Part shown: positions 19,167 to 28,665 of the stretch, one piece after another
Layout of the letters: every line of letters begins with the position of its first letter
Position numbering within the stretch: position 1 is the stretch's first letter
NCBI RefSeq assembly: GCF_021117345.1
Contig: NZ_CP088261.1
Coordinates: 1,054,001 to 1,118,000, forward strand
Reading direction: 5' to 3'
DNA: 64,000 nt
Origin: Microbacterium sp. cx-55
GTDB lineage: Bacteria > Actinomycetota > Actinomycetes > Actinomycetales > Microbacteriaceae
Translations under genes and position numbers: made by a program
The notes under the pieces: model-generated
Databases searched by the model: none
Seen by the model: the letters and a program-made list of their open reading frames with translations, nothing else
Told to the model about the DNA's origin: nothing

Positions 19167-19228
19167 GCGCCGCGATCGTCGACGGTTCGAGAGGCGCACG
19201 GTCGCCGCCGAACTAGGATGGATGCGAC

Positions 19229-19657
19229 ATGTCACAGCCCGTTCCCCGCCGCCGCATGAGCGGCATCGGCCGCGTTCTCGTCGTCGTCTACGCGATCATG
19301 GCCCTCGCCGCCACCGGCCGCTCCTTCGTGCAGATCGTGCGCGAGTTCGACGAAGCGCCCGTCGCCTACACCCTCTCCGCCGTCGCGGCGGTGGTCTACA
19401 TCGTGGCCACCCTGGCGCTCGTCTTCGCCGGCCGCACGATCTGGTACCGCATCGCCTGGGCCGCCATCGGGTTCGAGCTGGTCGGCGTCCTCGTGGTCGG
19501 CACCCTGAGCCTGCTCGATCCGGCGCTGTTCCAGCATCCGACGGTCTGGTCGCTCTACGGCATCGGCTACCTCTTCATCCCGCTCATCCTGCCGTTCTTC
19601 GGACTCTGGTGGCTGTGGACGCACCGGATCGCCGCCCTCGCGGGGTCACCGCGATGA
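19229..19657 (+). CDS. small four-helix membrane protein of unknown function
   Basis: 142 aa. A basic N-terminus (PRRRMSG) is followed by about four membrane spans (roughly 14-33, 50-68, 74-95, 105-130) and a short tail. No recognised family. It has its own TAGGAT -10 element 9 nt before ATG 19229, and its stop overlaps the ribF start (ATGATGG at 19654), so the two are probably one operon. Similar topology to the preceding gene does not come with obvious sequence similarity. Confidence 0.75.
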   Translation: MSQPVPRRRMSGIGRVLVVVYAIMALAATGRSFVQIVREFDEAPVAYTLSAVAAVVYIVATLALVFAGRTIWYRIAWAAIGFELVGVLVVGTLSLLDPALFQHPTVWSLYGIGYLFIPLILPFFGLWWLWTHRIAALAGSPR

Positions 19658-20613
19658 TGGTCTTCCGCTCGCCCGACGACGTTCCCGCGGGGTTCGGGCC
19701 GTCGGTCGTCGCGATCGGCAAGTTCGACGGCGTGCACGCCGGTCATCGCGCGATCCTCGAACGAGCGAAGGTCGACGCAGCAACGCGCGGCGCGAAGGTC
19801 GTCGCCGTGACGTTCGATCGCAATCCGCTCGCGCTGCTGCGCCCCGACCGCTGTCCGACGGATCTCGTGAGCCTCCCGCAGAAGCTGCGGCTCCTGGCCG
19901 AGACCGGCATCGACGCGACCCTGGTGCTCACCTTCGACGAGCAGCTCTCCGCGCTCGCTCCGCGCGACTTCGTGGTCGACACGCTCGTGCGTCCGCTGGC
20001 CGTGTCGACCGTGCTCGTCGGCGCGGACTTCCGGTTCGGGCGCGGCGGAGCCGGCACACCCGACACCCTCCGAGAGCTGGGCGACGAGTTCGGGTTCCGT
20101 GTCGATGTCATCGACGAGGTACGCGGCATCCACGAGGGGCGCCGCGTGTCCTCGACCTGGGTACGCGAGCTGCTCGCGGCGGGCGACGTCGCATCGGCGT
20201 CGAAGCTCCTCGGCCGGCCCACATCGGTGTGGGGAGAGGTCGTGCACGGGCTCAAGCGCGGGCGCGAGCTCGGGTTCCCGACGGCCAATCTCTCGCCCGC
20301 GCTGGAGGGCTTCGTACCGGCCGACGGGGTCTACGCCGGATGGCTCGTGGATGAGGCGCCGGGGCTCCGCTCCGGCATCCGCTACCCGGCGGCCATCTCG
20401 GTCGGAACCAACCCCACCTTCGACGACGTCGCCGTCCGACAGGTCGAGGCCTACGTGCTGGACGAGACCGATCTCGACCTGTACGGCCACGAGGTCGAAG
20501 TGCAGTTCGTGCGCCGGGTGCGGGGCATGGTCGCGTTCGCCGACATCGAATCGCTCATGGTTCGGATGGCCGAAGACGTCGACGAGGTCCGCGCGATCCT
20601 CAGCCGCGCGTAG
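19654..20613 (+). CDS. ribF: bifunctional riboflavin kinase / FAD synthetase
   Basis: 319 aa. The N-terminal adenylyltransferase part (about 1-185) has the nucleotidyl motif GKFDGVHAGHRAI and VGADFRFGRGGAGTP. The C-terminal riboflavin kinase part (about 190-310) has GFPTANLSP and GTNPTF. It makes FMN and FAD from riboflavin. ATG 19654 overlaps the upstream stop. No FMN riboswitch-like structure was noticed. FMN is needed by two flavin monooxygenases elsewhere in the window, but no regulatory link is visible. Confidence 0.97.
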   Translation: MMVFRSPDDVPAGFGPSVVAIGKFDGVHAGHRAILERAKVDAATRGAKVVAVTFDRNPLALLRPDRCPTDLVSLPQKLRLLAETGIDATLVLTFDEQLSALAPRDFVVDTLVRPLAVSTVLVGADFRFGRGGAGTPDTLRELGDEFGFRVDVIDEVRGIHEGRRVSSTWVRELLAAGDVASASKLLGRPTSVWGEVVHGLKRGRELGFPTANLSPALEGFVPADGVYAGWLVDEAPGLRSGIRYPAAISVGTNPTFDDVAVRQVEAYVLDETDLDLYGHEVEVQFVRRVRGMVAFADIESLMVRMAEDVDEVRAILSRA

Positions 20614-20649
20614 GCAGGCCGCCGGTCGGTTCCGCGGGCGCTCGGTCGC

Positions 20650-22032
20650 TCAGCTCTGAGCGGGCGCGGGGGAGGCGGATGCGGTGGTGTTGCGGATGCC
20701 GAAGAAGGATGCCACGGCACCCGCCGCCATCAGGGCGGCCGTGACGATGGCGACCGCGTGGAAGCCGTCCAGATCCAGATCCCCGGCGACGACGACGCCG
20801 AGCAGCGCCACGGCGACGAGACCTGCGACACGGGAGACCGCGTTGTTGACGGCCGATGCGATGCCGCTCCGGTCCGTCGGCACGGCCCCGAGTACGGCCG
20901 CCGTGAGGGGCGCCACCGTCAGGGTGAGTCCGGCGCCGAAGAGCAGGATTCCGGGGAGCACCTGCGTGAGGTAGTTGAAGTCCTCGCCCACGAAGAGGAA
21001 GTACAGCATTCCCATCGACATGATCACGGGCCCGAGCGTCATGAAGAGGCGAGGACCGAAGCGGCCGGCGAGGCCGCCGATCCGGGAGCTGAACAGGATC
21101 ATGAGCAGGGTGGCCGGCAGGCTCGCGAGCCCGGACTCCGTGGCGGAGAGCCCGGCACCCTCCTGGAGGTAGAGGGCGAGCACGAGTCCGTTGAGCGACA
21201 GCGCACCGTAGACGAAGAACGTCGTCAGGTTTCCGGCCCAGAAGTTTCGCGCACGGAACAGCGAGAGCGGCATGAGGGGCGACGCGGCGACTCGCTGCCG
21301 GAACACGAACCCGATCAGTGCGGCGATACCGATGACCGCGGTGAGCCAGACGGCGGGGGAGGACCAGCCGAGCCGCGGCTGCTCGATGAGTGCGAAGACC
21401 GTTCCGCCGAGCCCGAGCGTGCAGAGCGCGGCGCCCGGGATGTCGATCCGGGCTCCCGGGACGCGCTCGTCGCGAAGGCCCCCGCGCGCGAGCAGGACGA
21501 GCGTCAGCGCGATCGGCAGAGCGTTGATCACGAACACCCAGCGCCAGGAGAGCAGATCTACGAAGAGTCCGCCCGCGACGGGGCCGACCAGGGTCGCGAC
21601 GGTGGTCGCCCCGGTCCAGATGCCGATCGCGCGGGCGCGGGCCGCATCCTGGAACTGGGCGGTGATGAGCGCCAGCGAACTCGGAACGAGCAGTGCCCCG
21701 CCGATGCCCTGCACACCGCGGAGCAGATTCAGGGTCAGCGGATCGGAGCTCGCCGCGATGGCGAGAGAGGCGACGCCGAACAGCACCAGCCCGACCCGCA
21801 GGATGCGGACGCGACCGAAGACGTCGCTGAGGGAACCGGCGACGAGAATGAATGCGCCGAGGGTCAGGAGATACGCGTCGACGACCCATTGCTGCGTTGC
21901 CAGGCCGCCGCCGACATCGCGTTCGATGGCGGGAAGAGCGACGTTCACTACCGTGGCATCGAGGAACGAGACGAACGAGGCGAGGATGGCGACCGTCAGC
22001 ACGACGCGGTCGGTGCGGCGTGCGGTGTCCAT
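20650..22032 (-). CDS. MFS transporter, DHA2-type drug:H+ antiporter
   Basis: 460 aa, mostly hydrophobic, with about 14 spans. The family signature FLDATVVNVALPAIERDV lies in helix 1 and GAFILVAGSLSDVFGRVRI at the 2-3 loop, as in EmrB/QacA-type multidrug exporters. ATG 22032 is 6 nt after a TAGCGT -10 (plus-strand 22039-22044), so it is probably leaderless. It ends convergently with ribF, 36 nt apart, and is divergent from the copper ATPase. No TetR/MarR regulator is adjacent. Confidence 0.9.
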   Translation of the reverse strand: MDTARRTDRVVLTVAILASFVSFLDATVVNVALPAIERDVGGGLATQQWVVDAYLLTLGAFILVAGSLSDVFGRVRILRVGLVLFGVASLAIAASSDPLTLNLLRGVQGIGGALLVPSSLALITAQFQDAARARAIGIWTGATTVATLVGPVAGGLFVDLLSWRWVFVINALPIALTLVLLARGGLRDERVPGARIDIPGAALCTLGLGGTVFALIEQPRLGWSSPAVWLTAVIGIAALIGFVFRQRVAASPLMPLSLFRARNFWAGNLTTFFVYGALSLNGLVLALYLQEGAGLSATESGLASLPATLLMILFSSRIGGLAGRFGPRLFMTLGPVIMSMGMLYFLFVGEDFNYLTQVLPGILLFGAGLTLTVAPLTAAVLGAVPTDRSGIASAVNNAVSRVAGLVAVALLGVVVAGDLDLDGFHAVAIVTAALMAAGAVASFFGIRNTTASASPAPAQS

Positions 22033-22084
22033 GTCTGCACGCTATCCCTGCCCGTCGACATTCGTTCGGTCGACAGCCTGCGGA

Positions 22085-22101
22085 ATACCCCAGGGGGGTA
22101 T
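22085..22101. promoter_or_regulatory. CsoR-like copper operator
   Basis: ATACCCCAGGGGGGTAT, a near-perfect G/C-tract palindrome of the type bound by CsoR/RcnR-family repressors, 33 nt before copA. This fits copper-released derepression of the ATPase. No csoR gene is in the window. Confidence 0.75.
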
Positions 22102-22134
22102 ACGGTTGGGGATAGCAGAACGAAGGAGATGTCG

Positions 22135-24474
22135 ATGAGCGAACACCCGATGGGCGGCCGAGAGGCGGTCCTCGAGATCCAGGGCATGACGTGCGCGAGC
22201 TGTGTGGCGCGTGTCGAGAAGCGGCTGCAGGCCGTTGACGGCGTCTCGGCAGCGGTGAACCTCGCCACCGAGACCGCTCGGGTGTCGTTCCCCGACGACG
22301 TAGAACCTGCCCGGCTCGTCTCCGCGGTCGCCGAGGCCGGATACACCGCGCGGGTGCGATCGGCGACGCCGCCGGCGCACGACCACAGCGACCACGGCGC
22401 CCATGACCACAGCGCTCATGACCACAGCGCTCATGACCACAGCGCTCACGAGCACGCGGTGCGGGCCGATGATGACGGCCAGCACGACCACGGCGGTCAC
22501 GTGCACGATGTCGAGGATGCGCCCGGAACGACGAGTCTGCGGACGCGTCTGATCGTGAGTATCGTCCTCGCCGTGCCGGTCGTCGCGCTCGGGATGGTGC
22601 CGGCCTGGCAGTTCGCAGGATGGCAGTGGGTGTCGCTCGTGCTCACCGCTCCGATCGTCGCGTGGGGCGGGTGGCCGTTCCATCGCGCCACGTTCGCGAA
22701 TCTCCGCCACGGCGCGCTGACCATGGACACCCTCATCACCCTCGGAACCGGCGCGGCATTCGGCTGGAGCCTGTGGGCGCTCCTCTTCGGTTCGGCCGGA
22801 ACGATCGGGGTGACCCACGAGGTCGCCCTGTTCGGCCGGGTGCACGATGCGACGTCCCTCGTCTACTTCGAAGTGGCGGCGGCCGTCACCGTCTTCCTCC
22901 TGCTCGGCCGCTTCATCGAGCAGCGTTCCCGGCGCCGCGCCGGCGCCGCGCTGCGTGCCCTCGGCGAGCTCGTCGCGACCGAGGTGCTGCGCGCCGACGG
23001 TCGCGTCGTGCCGCTGGCCGAGCTGCGCGTCGGCGATGAGTTCGTCGCGCGTCCGGGGGAGGCGATCGCCACCGACGGCGTCGTCATCGAGGGGCGCGCG
23101 GCCGTCGACGAGAGCATGCTGACGGGTGAGTCCGTGCCCGCGCAGGCGAGCCCGGGGTCCACCGTGACCGGCGGCACGATCGCCCGCGACGGCGCGATCA
23201 CGGTGCGAGCGACCGCCGTCGGGGCGGACACCCGTCTCGCGGCGATCGCGCGTCTGGTCGAGAACGCCCAGCTCGGCAAGAGTCGCGTGCAGCGGCTCGC
23301 CGATCGAATCTCCGGCGTCTTCGTGCCGATCGTCATCGCGCTGGCCGTCCTGACGTTCGTCGGGTGGATGGCTCTCGGCTTCTCGCCGGCCGACGGATTC
23401 ACCGCCGCGGTCGCGGTGCTCATCATCGCCTGCCCGTGCGCCCTGGGCCTGGCCACCCCGATCGCCGTTCTGGTCGGCACGGGGCGCGGTGCGCAGCTCG
23501 GCGTCCTGATCACCGGACCCGACGCGCTCGAGAACGCGGACCGCATCGACACGGTCGTCTTCGACAAGACGGGAACCCTCACCGAGGGCCGGATGGCGCT
23601 CGCCGCGGTTGTGACGGCGCCGGGCGGAGACGAGCAGCAGGCACGCCGGATCGTCGGAGCGCTGGAGGCGCGGTCCGAACATCCGGTCGCCCGTGCCCTC
23701 GCCGTCGCCGACGCTCCGCGCGTCGAGGACTTCCGCGCGGAGCCCGGACGGGGCGTCACCGGCGTGGTGGAGGGGCGCCGCGCGTTCGCGGGAAACCTCG
23801 CCTTCGCGACGGCGCAGGGTGTGATCCTGCCGTTCGCGTTGACCGCCGCTCTCCGCGATCACGCGGCCGACGGCACCGCCGTCATCGCGGGCTGGGACGC
23901 CGCCGACGAGCCGATGCGTGCCCGGGCCGTGTTCATCGTCTCCGACACTCTGCGACCGGATGCGGCGGATGCGGTCGCCGGCCTCCGGGCCGCCGGCATC
24001 CGGGTGCGTCTGGTCACCGGCGACACCGCGTCGATCGCCGAGCGCATCGCCGCCGAGGCGGGAATCGACGAGGTCGTCGCCGGCGTCACCCCCGAAGGGA
24101 AGGTGGCCGAGATCGAGAGGCTCCGCGGCGTGGGCCGCCGGGTCGCGATGATCGGCGACGGCGTCAACGACTCCGCGGCGCTGGCGACCGCGGATCTCGG
24201 GATCGCGATGGGTGGGGGAACGGATGCGGCGCGCCACGCGAGCGACATCACCCTGACGGGGTCCCGGCCCGGCCAGGCGGTCGTCGCGGTGCGGCTCAGC
24301 CGCCGCGTCATGCGCACGATCCGGCAGAACCTGTTCTGGGCCTTCGCTTACAACGTCGCGGCGTTGCCGCTGGCCGCGCTGGGGCTTCTGAACCCGATGA
24401 TCGCGGGCGCGGCGATGGCGTTCTCGAGCGTGTTCGTGGTGCTGAACAGCCTGCGGTTGCGGCGCGCGGGCTGA
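22135..24474 (+). CDS. copA: P1B-type copper-translocating ATPase
   Basis: 779 aa. An N-terminal heavy-metal domain with GMTCASC at 17-23 is followed by a His-rich stretch (about 81-130) built on HDHSAHDHSAH repeats, then eight membrane spans with the ion-binding CPC at about 433-435, the phosphorylated Asp in DKTGTLTEG (about 477), the SEHPVARA motif and GDGVNDSAAL. It exports Cu(I) from the cytoplasm. ATG 22135 has AAGGAG 7 nt upstream; an ATG at 22129 is too close to that site. The CsoR-like operator upstream supports copper control. Confidence 0.95.
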   Translation: MSEHPMGGREAVLEIQGMTCASCVARVEKRLQAVDGVSAAVNLATETARVSFPDDVEPARLVSAVAEAGYTARVRSATPPAHDHSDHGAHDHSAHDHSAHDHSAHEHAVRADDDGQHDHGGHVHDVEDAPGTTSLRTRLIVSIVLAVPVVALGMVPAWQFAGWQWVSLVLTAPIVAWGGWPFHRATFANLRHGALTMDTLITLGTGAAFGWSLWALLFGSAGTIGVTHEVALFGRVHDATSLVYFEVAAAVTVFLLLGRFIEQRSRRRAGAALRALGELVATEVLRADGRVVPLAELRVGDEFVARPGEAIATDGVVIEGRAAVDESMLTGESVPAQASPGSTVTGGTIARDGAITVRATAVGADTRLAAIARLVENAQLGKSRVQRLADRISGVFVPIVIALAVLTFVGWMALGFSPADGFTAAVAVLIIACPCALGLATPIAVLVGTGRGAQLGVLITGPDALENADRIDTVVFDKTGTLTEGRMALAAVVTAPGGDEQQARRIVGALEARSEHPVARALAVADAPRVEDFRAEPGRGVTGVVEGRRAFAGNLAFATAQGVILPFALTAALRDHAADGTAVIAGWDAADEPMRARAVFIVSDTLRPDAADAVAGLRAAGIRVRLVTGDTASIAERIAAEAGIDEVVAGVTPEGKVAEIERLRGVGRRVAMIGDGVNDSAALATADLGIAMGGGTDAARHASDITLTGSRPGQAVVAVRLSRRVMRTIRQNLFWAFAYNVAALPLAALGLLNPMIAGAAMAFSSVFVVLNSLRLRRAG
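22402..22446 (+). repeat. three 15-bp tandem repeats in copA encoding a His-rich linker
   Basis: CATGACCACAGCGCT occurs three times in perfect tandem, in frame, encoding His-Asp-His-Ser-Ala units. Copy-number changes would lengthen or shorten a metal-binding linker without a frameshift. Confidence 0.85.
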
Positions 24475-24545
24475 CGCCGCGCGCCTGGCTCGCCACGTCG
24501 GGGGCGGCGGTTAGGGTCGGATCACACCGACTTCCGGAGGCATCC

Positions 24546-25187
24546 GTGACGACCTTCCGTCCCCGAACCCGCACCCTGCTGGCCGTGACCGCGGTCGCCG
24601 CCGCGGCCTTCGCGCTCGCAGCCTGCGTGCCCGAACCGTCGGCGACCACCGCGACCCCGACGAGCTCGCCGAGTTCGTCGGCGACGAGCACGCCGGCGGA
24701 GACACCCGAACCGTCCGCGCCCGCGAGCGACCGCCCGCAGGCACTCGAGATCTCCCTGCCGGGTTCCTGTGACGCGCTGTACTCCGATGCCATGCGCGCC
24801 ACGCTCGACGCCGACGTCCCGCCGCTGAACGACTCCGCGGTCACGTTCGCGTCGACGCGGATCGAGGCGGCGGGCGGTCTGATCGACTCGGGCGTCCCCA
24901 CCCTGCACTGCACGTGGGGAACCGGCGGCGCGAGCAGCCTGTCGACCACGGTGACGATCCTCGCGTCCGAGGACGTGCCGCGTGTGCAGGATCTGCTGGC
25001 CACGAACGGTTTGCCGTGCACCGATGTCGACGGCGGTATTCTCTGCTCTTCGGCCGCCGCCGGGTCGCAGTCCGCAGCCGAGGGCGAAGCCCACTTCCTG
25101 CGCGGCAACGGCTGGGTGTCGACGGCCTGGGTGGGCCTGCCGCCGCAGGGATACACGGAAGACATCGCCGCGACGCTCTGGGGATGA
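24546..25187 (+). CDS. putative lipoprotein of unknown function
   Basis: 213 aa. A signal sequence with lipobox LAAC (Cys about 26) is followed by a Ser/Thr/Pro/Glu-rich spacer (about 27-65) and a compact C-terminal domain with paired cysteines (GSCDALYS, TLHCTW, GLPCTD, GILCSS). This Cys pattern recalls the lobes of the protein at 5629. It is expected on the outer face of the membrane. GTG 24546 has GGAGG upstream, and TAGGGT at 24512-24517 is a likely -10. Function not known. Confidence 0.78.
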   Translation: MTTFRPRTRTLLAVTAVAAAAFALAACVPEPSATTATPTSSPSSSATSTPAETPEPSAPASDRPQALEISLPGSCDALYSDAMRATLDADVPPLNDSAVTFASTRIEAAGGLIDSGVPTLHCTWGTGGASSLSTTVTILASEDVPRVQDLLATNGLPCTDVDGGILCSSAAAGSQSAAEGEAHFLRGNGWVSTAWVGLPPQGYTEDIAATLWG

Positions 25188-25354
25188 CTCGTGCCGCCAC
25201 GGGGCGGGGAATGGCGTAAACTGCACTCGATCGTTCCGGTCGTGCATCGTGTCGCACGCAAATCGATCTCCCCGCGTCCGTTCCGGCACCGAGCCGCCCG
25301 CGGGACTCTGACCACCGGTCGCTGGTCCGTTCGGACCCGACGCTCAGGAGGAGC

Positions 25355-27508
25355 ATGCCGACTACGGCTTCCGCCGCGCACTCCGCGCAGCGACGCAGGA
25401 AGACCTCGTCCCCCCGCCGTGACGAGGATGCACCCGTCATCCCGATCCTCGCCCGCAAGGTGCGCGAGGTCGAGGCGAAGTCGCAGCGCGGCAAGCTCGG
25501 CCCCACCAACCGGGTGAAGTTCCAGGTGATCGCCTTCCTCGTACGCGAGGAGCGCGCGCGGGTGAAGTCCGACACCGAGCTCACCGACGGCGTCCGCGCC
25601 GAGCTGCTCAAGCGGCTCGACGGTGTCGCGACGATCCTCGCCAAGACGGCGGCGCGCGACACCTCGCTCATCCAGCTGCTCGAGGTCGATCAGGCGACGT
25701 CGCCCGTGGCCAAGCGGATGCGCCGGGACTGGCTGATCGAATCGGGTGCCGAGCTGGCGCCGGACGAGCTCATCATCACGGATGCGGCTCCCGCCGCCGC
25801 GCCGGTCGTCTCTGCTTCCAGCTCCGCACGTCAGGTGATCCCGCCGCAGTTCGAGGCGCGTCAGCTGTCGAACCCGTTCCTCGCGCCCGACCTCAGCCCG
25901 CACGCTCCCGCTCAGACACCGCGGCGTCGGCTCGACGGTTGGGAGCTGATGGGGCCCCTGTACAAAGCGTTCGAGACCGGTGCCGGCGGAGGCGCAGCCA
26001 CGATGGAGCTGCCGCCCGTCCCCGAGTACGACCGGCTCTCGCCCAAGGGGCTCGAGGTCATGCCGCACCAGTCGCGGTTCCTCGAAGCCGTTCGCGAGGG
26101 GCACCGGAGCTTCCTGCTCGCCGATGAGCCGGGCCTCGGAAAGACCGCGGAGTCGGTGCTGGCCGCATCCGTTGCCGGGGCCTACCCGCTTCTGGTCGTC
26201 GTGCCGAACGTCGTGAAGATGAACTGGGCGCGCGAGGTCGAGCGGTGGACTCCCCAGCGACGTGCCACGGTCATCCAGGGCGACGGCGAGAACATCGACG
26301 CATTCGCCGACGTGTTCATCGTGAACTACGAGGTCCTCGACCGGCATTTGACCTGGCTGAGCTCACTCGGGCTGCGCGGAATGGTCGTCGACGAGGCGCA
26401 CTTCATCAAGAACCTCACCTCGCAGCGATCGCGCAACGTGCTGGCGCTGGCGGCGCAGATCCGCGACCGCCTGCGGAACCCGCTGCTGCTCGCGCTGACC
26501 GGGACGCCGCTGATCAACGACGTCGAGGACTTCGACGCGATCTGGCGCTTCCTCGGCTGGACGAACGGCGAGAAGCCCGGTCTCGAGCTGATGGAGAAGC
26601 TCGACGCGACCGGACTCACGCCGGCCGACAAGTCGTTCTACCCCGAAGCACGCAGCGCGGTCATCTCGATGGGAATCGTGCGACGTCGCAAGACCGACGT
26701 CGCCGCCGACCTGCCCGATAAGCTCATCGCCGACCTTCCGGTGGAGCTCGACGACGAGTTCGGTCGATCGATCCGCCAGGCCGAGCGGGAGCTCGGCGAC
26801 CGGCTGGCCGCGAAGTACCGCCGCATCCTCGAGGCCCGCGGCGACCGCGGGCTCGCTGCCGGCGAGCTCGACGAAGACATCGTGCGCCTCGTTTCGCAGC
26901 ACGAACTCGACGAGTCCAAGAGCGCCGCATCCGGAAGCGAGAACGTCTTCTCAATGGTGCGACGCATCGGTCAGGCGAAGGCGCACCTCGCCGCCGACTA
27001 CGCCGTGCAGCTGCAGCGCTCGGTGGGCAAGGTCGTCTTCTTCGCCAAGCACATCGACGTCATGGATGCTGCGGAGGCGCACTTCGCCGCATCCGGGCTG
27101 AAGACCGTTTCGCTGCGCGGAGACCAGACGACGGCGGTCAGGCAGGACGCGATCGACGCGTTCAATTCGGATCCCAGCGTGGCGATCGCGGTGTGCTCGC
27201 TCACGGCGGCCGGTGTCGGAGTCAACATGCAAGCGGCGTCGAACGTGGTCCTCGCGGAACTCTCCTGGACGGCTGCCGAGCAGACCCAGGCCATCGACCG
27301 CGTGCACCGCATCGGTCAGGGTGAGCCGGTGACCGCGTGGCGCATCATCGCCGCGCACACGATCGACACGAAGATCGCGGAGCTCATCGACGCGAAGCAG
27401 GGACTCTCGCTGCGCGCGCTGGACGGTCAGGTCGTCGAACCGGGCACGAGCGATTCCGTGCAACTGTCGGCGCTCATGCACCTCACCCGCGTCGCCCTCG
27501 GCGGCTGA
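25355..27508 (+). CDS. SNF2-family DEAD/DEAH box helicase
   Basis: 717 aa. A ~200-residue N-terminal region of unknown fold (basic start, then helical) is followed by a SNF2-type ATPase: Walker A in ADEPGLGKTAES near 255-265, DEAH at about 345, TGTPL near 382, and motif VI in QAIDRVHRIGQ near 650. This group uses ATP to move along double-stranded DNA rather than unwind it. It is not next to restriction or other defence genes, and ATG 25355 has AGGAGG. It looks like a housekeeping gene, target unknown. Confidence 0.88.
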   Translation: MPTTASAAHSAQRRRKTSSPRRDEDAPVIPILARKVREVEAKSQRGKLGPTNRVKFQVIAFLVREERARVKSDTELTDGVRAELLKRLDGVATILAKTAARDTSLIQLLEVDQATSPVAKRMRRDWLIESGAELAPDELIITDAAPAAAPVVSASSSARQVIPPQFEARQLSNPFLAPDLSPHAPAQTPRRRLDGWELMGPLYKAFETGAGGGAATMELPPVPEYDRLSPKGLEVMPHQSRFLEAVREGHRSFLLADEPGLGKTAESVLAASVAGAYPLLVVVPNVVKMNWAREVERWTPQRRATVIQGDGENIDAFADVFIVNYEVLDRHLTWLSSLGLRGMVVDEAHFIKNLTSQRSRNVLALAAQIRDRLRNPLLLALTGTPLINDVEDFDAIWRFLGWTNGEKPGLELMEKLDATGLTPADKSFYPEARSAVISMGIVRRRKTDVAADLPDKLIADLPVELDDEFGRSIRQAERELGDRLAAKYRRILEARGDRGLAAGELDEDIVRLVSQHELDESKSAASGSENVFSMVRRIGQAKAHLAADYAVQLQRSVGKVVFFAKHIDVMDAAEAHFAASGLKTVSLRGDQTTAVRQDAIDAFNSDPSVAIAVCSLTAAGVGVNMQAASNVVLAELSWTAAEQTQAIDRVHRIGQGEPVTAWRIIAAHTIDTKIAELIDAKQGLSLRALDGQVVEPGTSDSVQLSALMHLTRVALGG

Positions 27509-27515
27509 TCCGACG

Positions 27516-27541
27516 CCCTCCCGGTATTTCTTCCGGGAGGG
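27516..27541 (+). terminator. terminator after the SNF2 helicase gene
   Basis: CCCTCCCGG (27516-27524) pairs with CCGGGAGGG (27533-27541) around TATTTCTT. A strong stem without a T-run. Confidence 0.6.
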
Positions 27542-27636
27542 TCCGGGTGCGCCGGAGCGCTCCGGCGCGATAGTGTCGGGGAGGCAGCGTCGCCCCATTC
27601 CACGGAGAAGCTACACCCGGAAGCAGGGACTCCAGC

Positions 27637-28665
27637 ATGAAGATCGGCATCCTCACCAGCGGCGGCGACTGCCCCGGACTCAACGCGGTCATCCGCGGTG
27701 TGATCCTCAAGGGCACGACCACCTACGACCTCGAATTCGTGGGCATCCGCGACGGATGGCGCGGTCTCGTCGACGCCGACTTCTTCCCGCTCACCCGGCA
27801 CGAGGTGAAGGGTCTGTCGAAGGTCGGCGGCACGATCCTCGGCACCAGCCGCACGAACCCCTACGAGGGTCCCCGCGGCGGCGCCGAGAACATCGCGAAG
27901 ACCCTCGAACGGCACCGGATCGACGGCATCATCGCGATCGGCGGTGAGGGCACCCTCGCGGCGGCCAACCGTCTCGCGAACGACGGCATCAACGTGCTCG
28001 GTGTGCCGAAGACGATCGACAACGATCTGCGCGCGACCGACTACTCCTTTGGGTTCGACACCGCGGTGAACATCGCGACCGACGCGATGGACCGGCTCCG
28101 CACGACCGGAGACTCGCACCAGCGCTGCATGGTCGCCGAGGTCATGGGCCGCCACGTCGGCTGGATCGCGCTGCACGCGGGCGTCGCCGCCGGCGCGCAC
28201 GTGATCTGCATCCCCGAGGTGCCGATGTCGATCGACGAGATCGTCTCGCAGGTCTCCCGCGCGCACGATCGTGGCCGCGCACCGCTCGTCGTGGTCTCGG
28301 AGGGCTTCACGCTCACCGGCATGGACGAGGCGTTCAGCGACAAGGGTCTGGATGCGTTCAACCGCCCGCGTCTGGGCGGCATCAGCGAGGTGCTGGCGCC
28401 CGAGATCGAGCGGATCACCGGCATCGAGACGCGCGCGACCGTCCTCGGTCACATCCAGCGCGGCGGTTCGCCGTCCGGCTTCGACCGCGTGCTCGCCACC
28501 CGGCTCGGGCTGCACGCCGCGGACGCGGTCATCGAGGGCGCGTGGGGTCAGATGGTGGCCATGCGCGGCACCGACATCGTGCGGGTGCCGTTCGCAGAAG
28601 CGCTCGGCGAGCTCAACACCGTGCCGCTGTACCGCTACGAAGAAGCCGCGGCCCTCTTCGGCTGA
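27637..28665 (+). CDS. pfkA: 6-phosphofructokinase
   Basis: 342 aa. Phosphorylates fructose 6-phosphate in glycolysis. Visible motifs: GGDCPGLNAVIRG at the N-terminus, GGEGTLAAANRL near 100, PKTIDNDL near 124, and GHIQRGGSPSGFDR near 280. Gly in GGEGT points to ATP as donor, whereas Lys in PKTIDNDL is the residue found in PPi enzymes. The Gly/Lys combination is that of the actinobacterial ATP-PFK group. TAGTGT at 27571-27576 is a probable -10. Confidence 0.94.
   Translation: MKIGILTSGGDCPGLNAVIRGVILKGTTTYDLEFVGIRDGWRGLVDADFFPLTRHEVKGLSKVGGTILGTSRTNPYEGPRGGAENIAKTLERHRIDGIIAIGGEGTLAAANRLANDGINVLGVPKTIDNDLRATDYSFGFDTAVNIATDAMDRLRTTGDSHQRCMVAEVMGRHVGWIALHAGVAAGAHVICIPEVPMSIDEIVSQVSRAHDRGRAPLVVVSEGFTLTGMDEAFSDKGLDAFNRPRLGGISEVLAPEIERITGIETRATVLGHIQRGGSPSGFDRVLATRLGLHAADAVIEGAWGQMVAMRGTDIVRVPFAEALGELNTVPLYRYEEAAALFG

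Noticed and set aside
20758..22134. Long upstream extension of the copper ATPase frame
   Set aside because: Low-complexity Arg/Asp/Glu sequence antisense to the MFS exporter; the AAGGAG site and CsoR-like operator fix the start at 22135.
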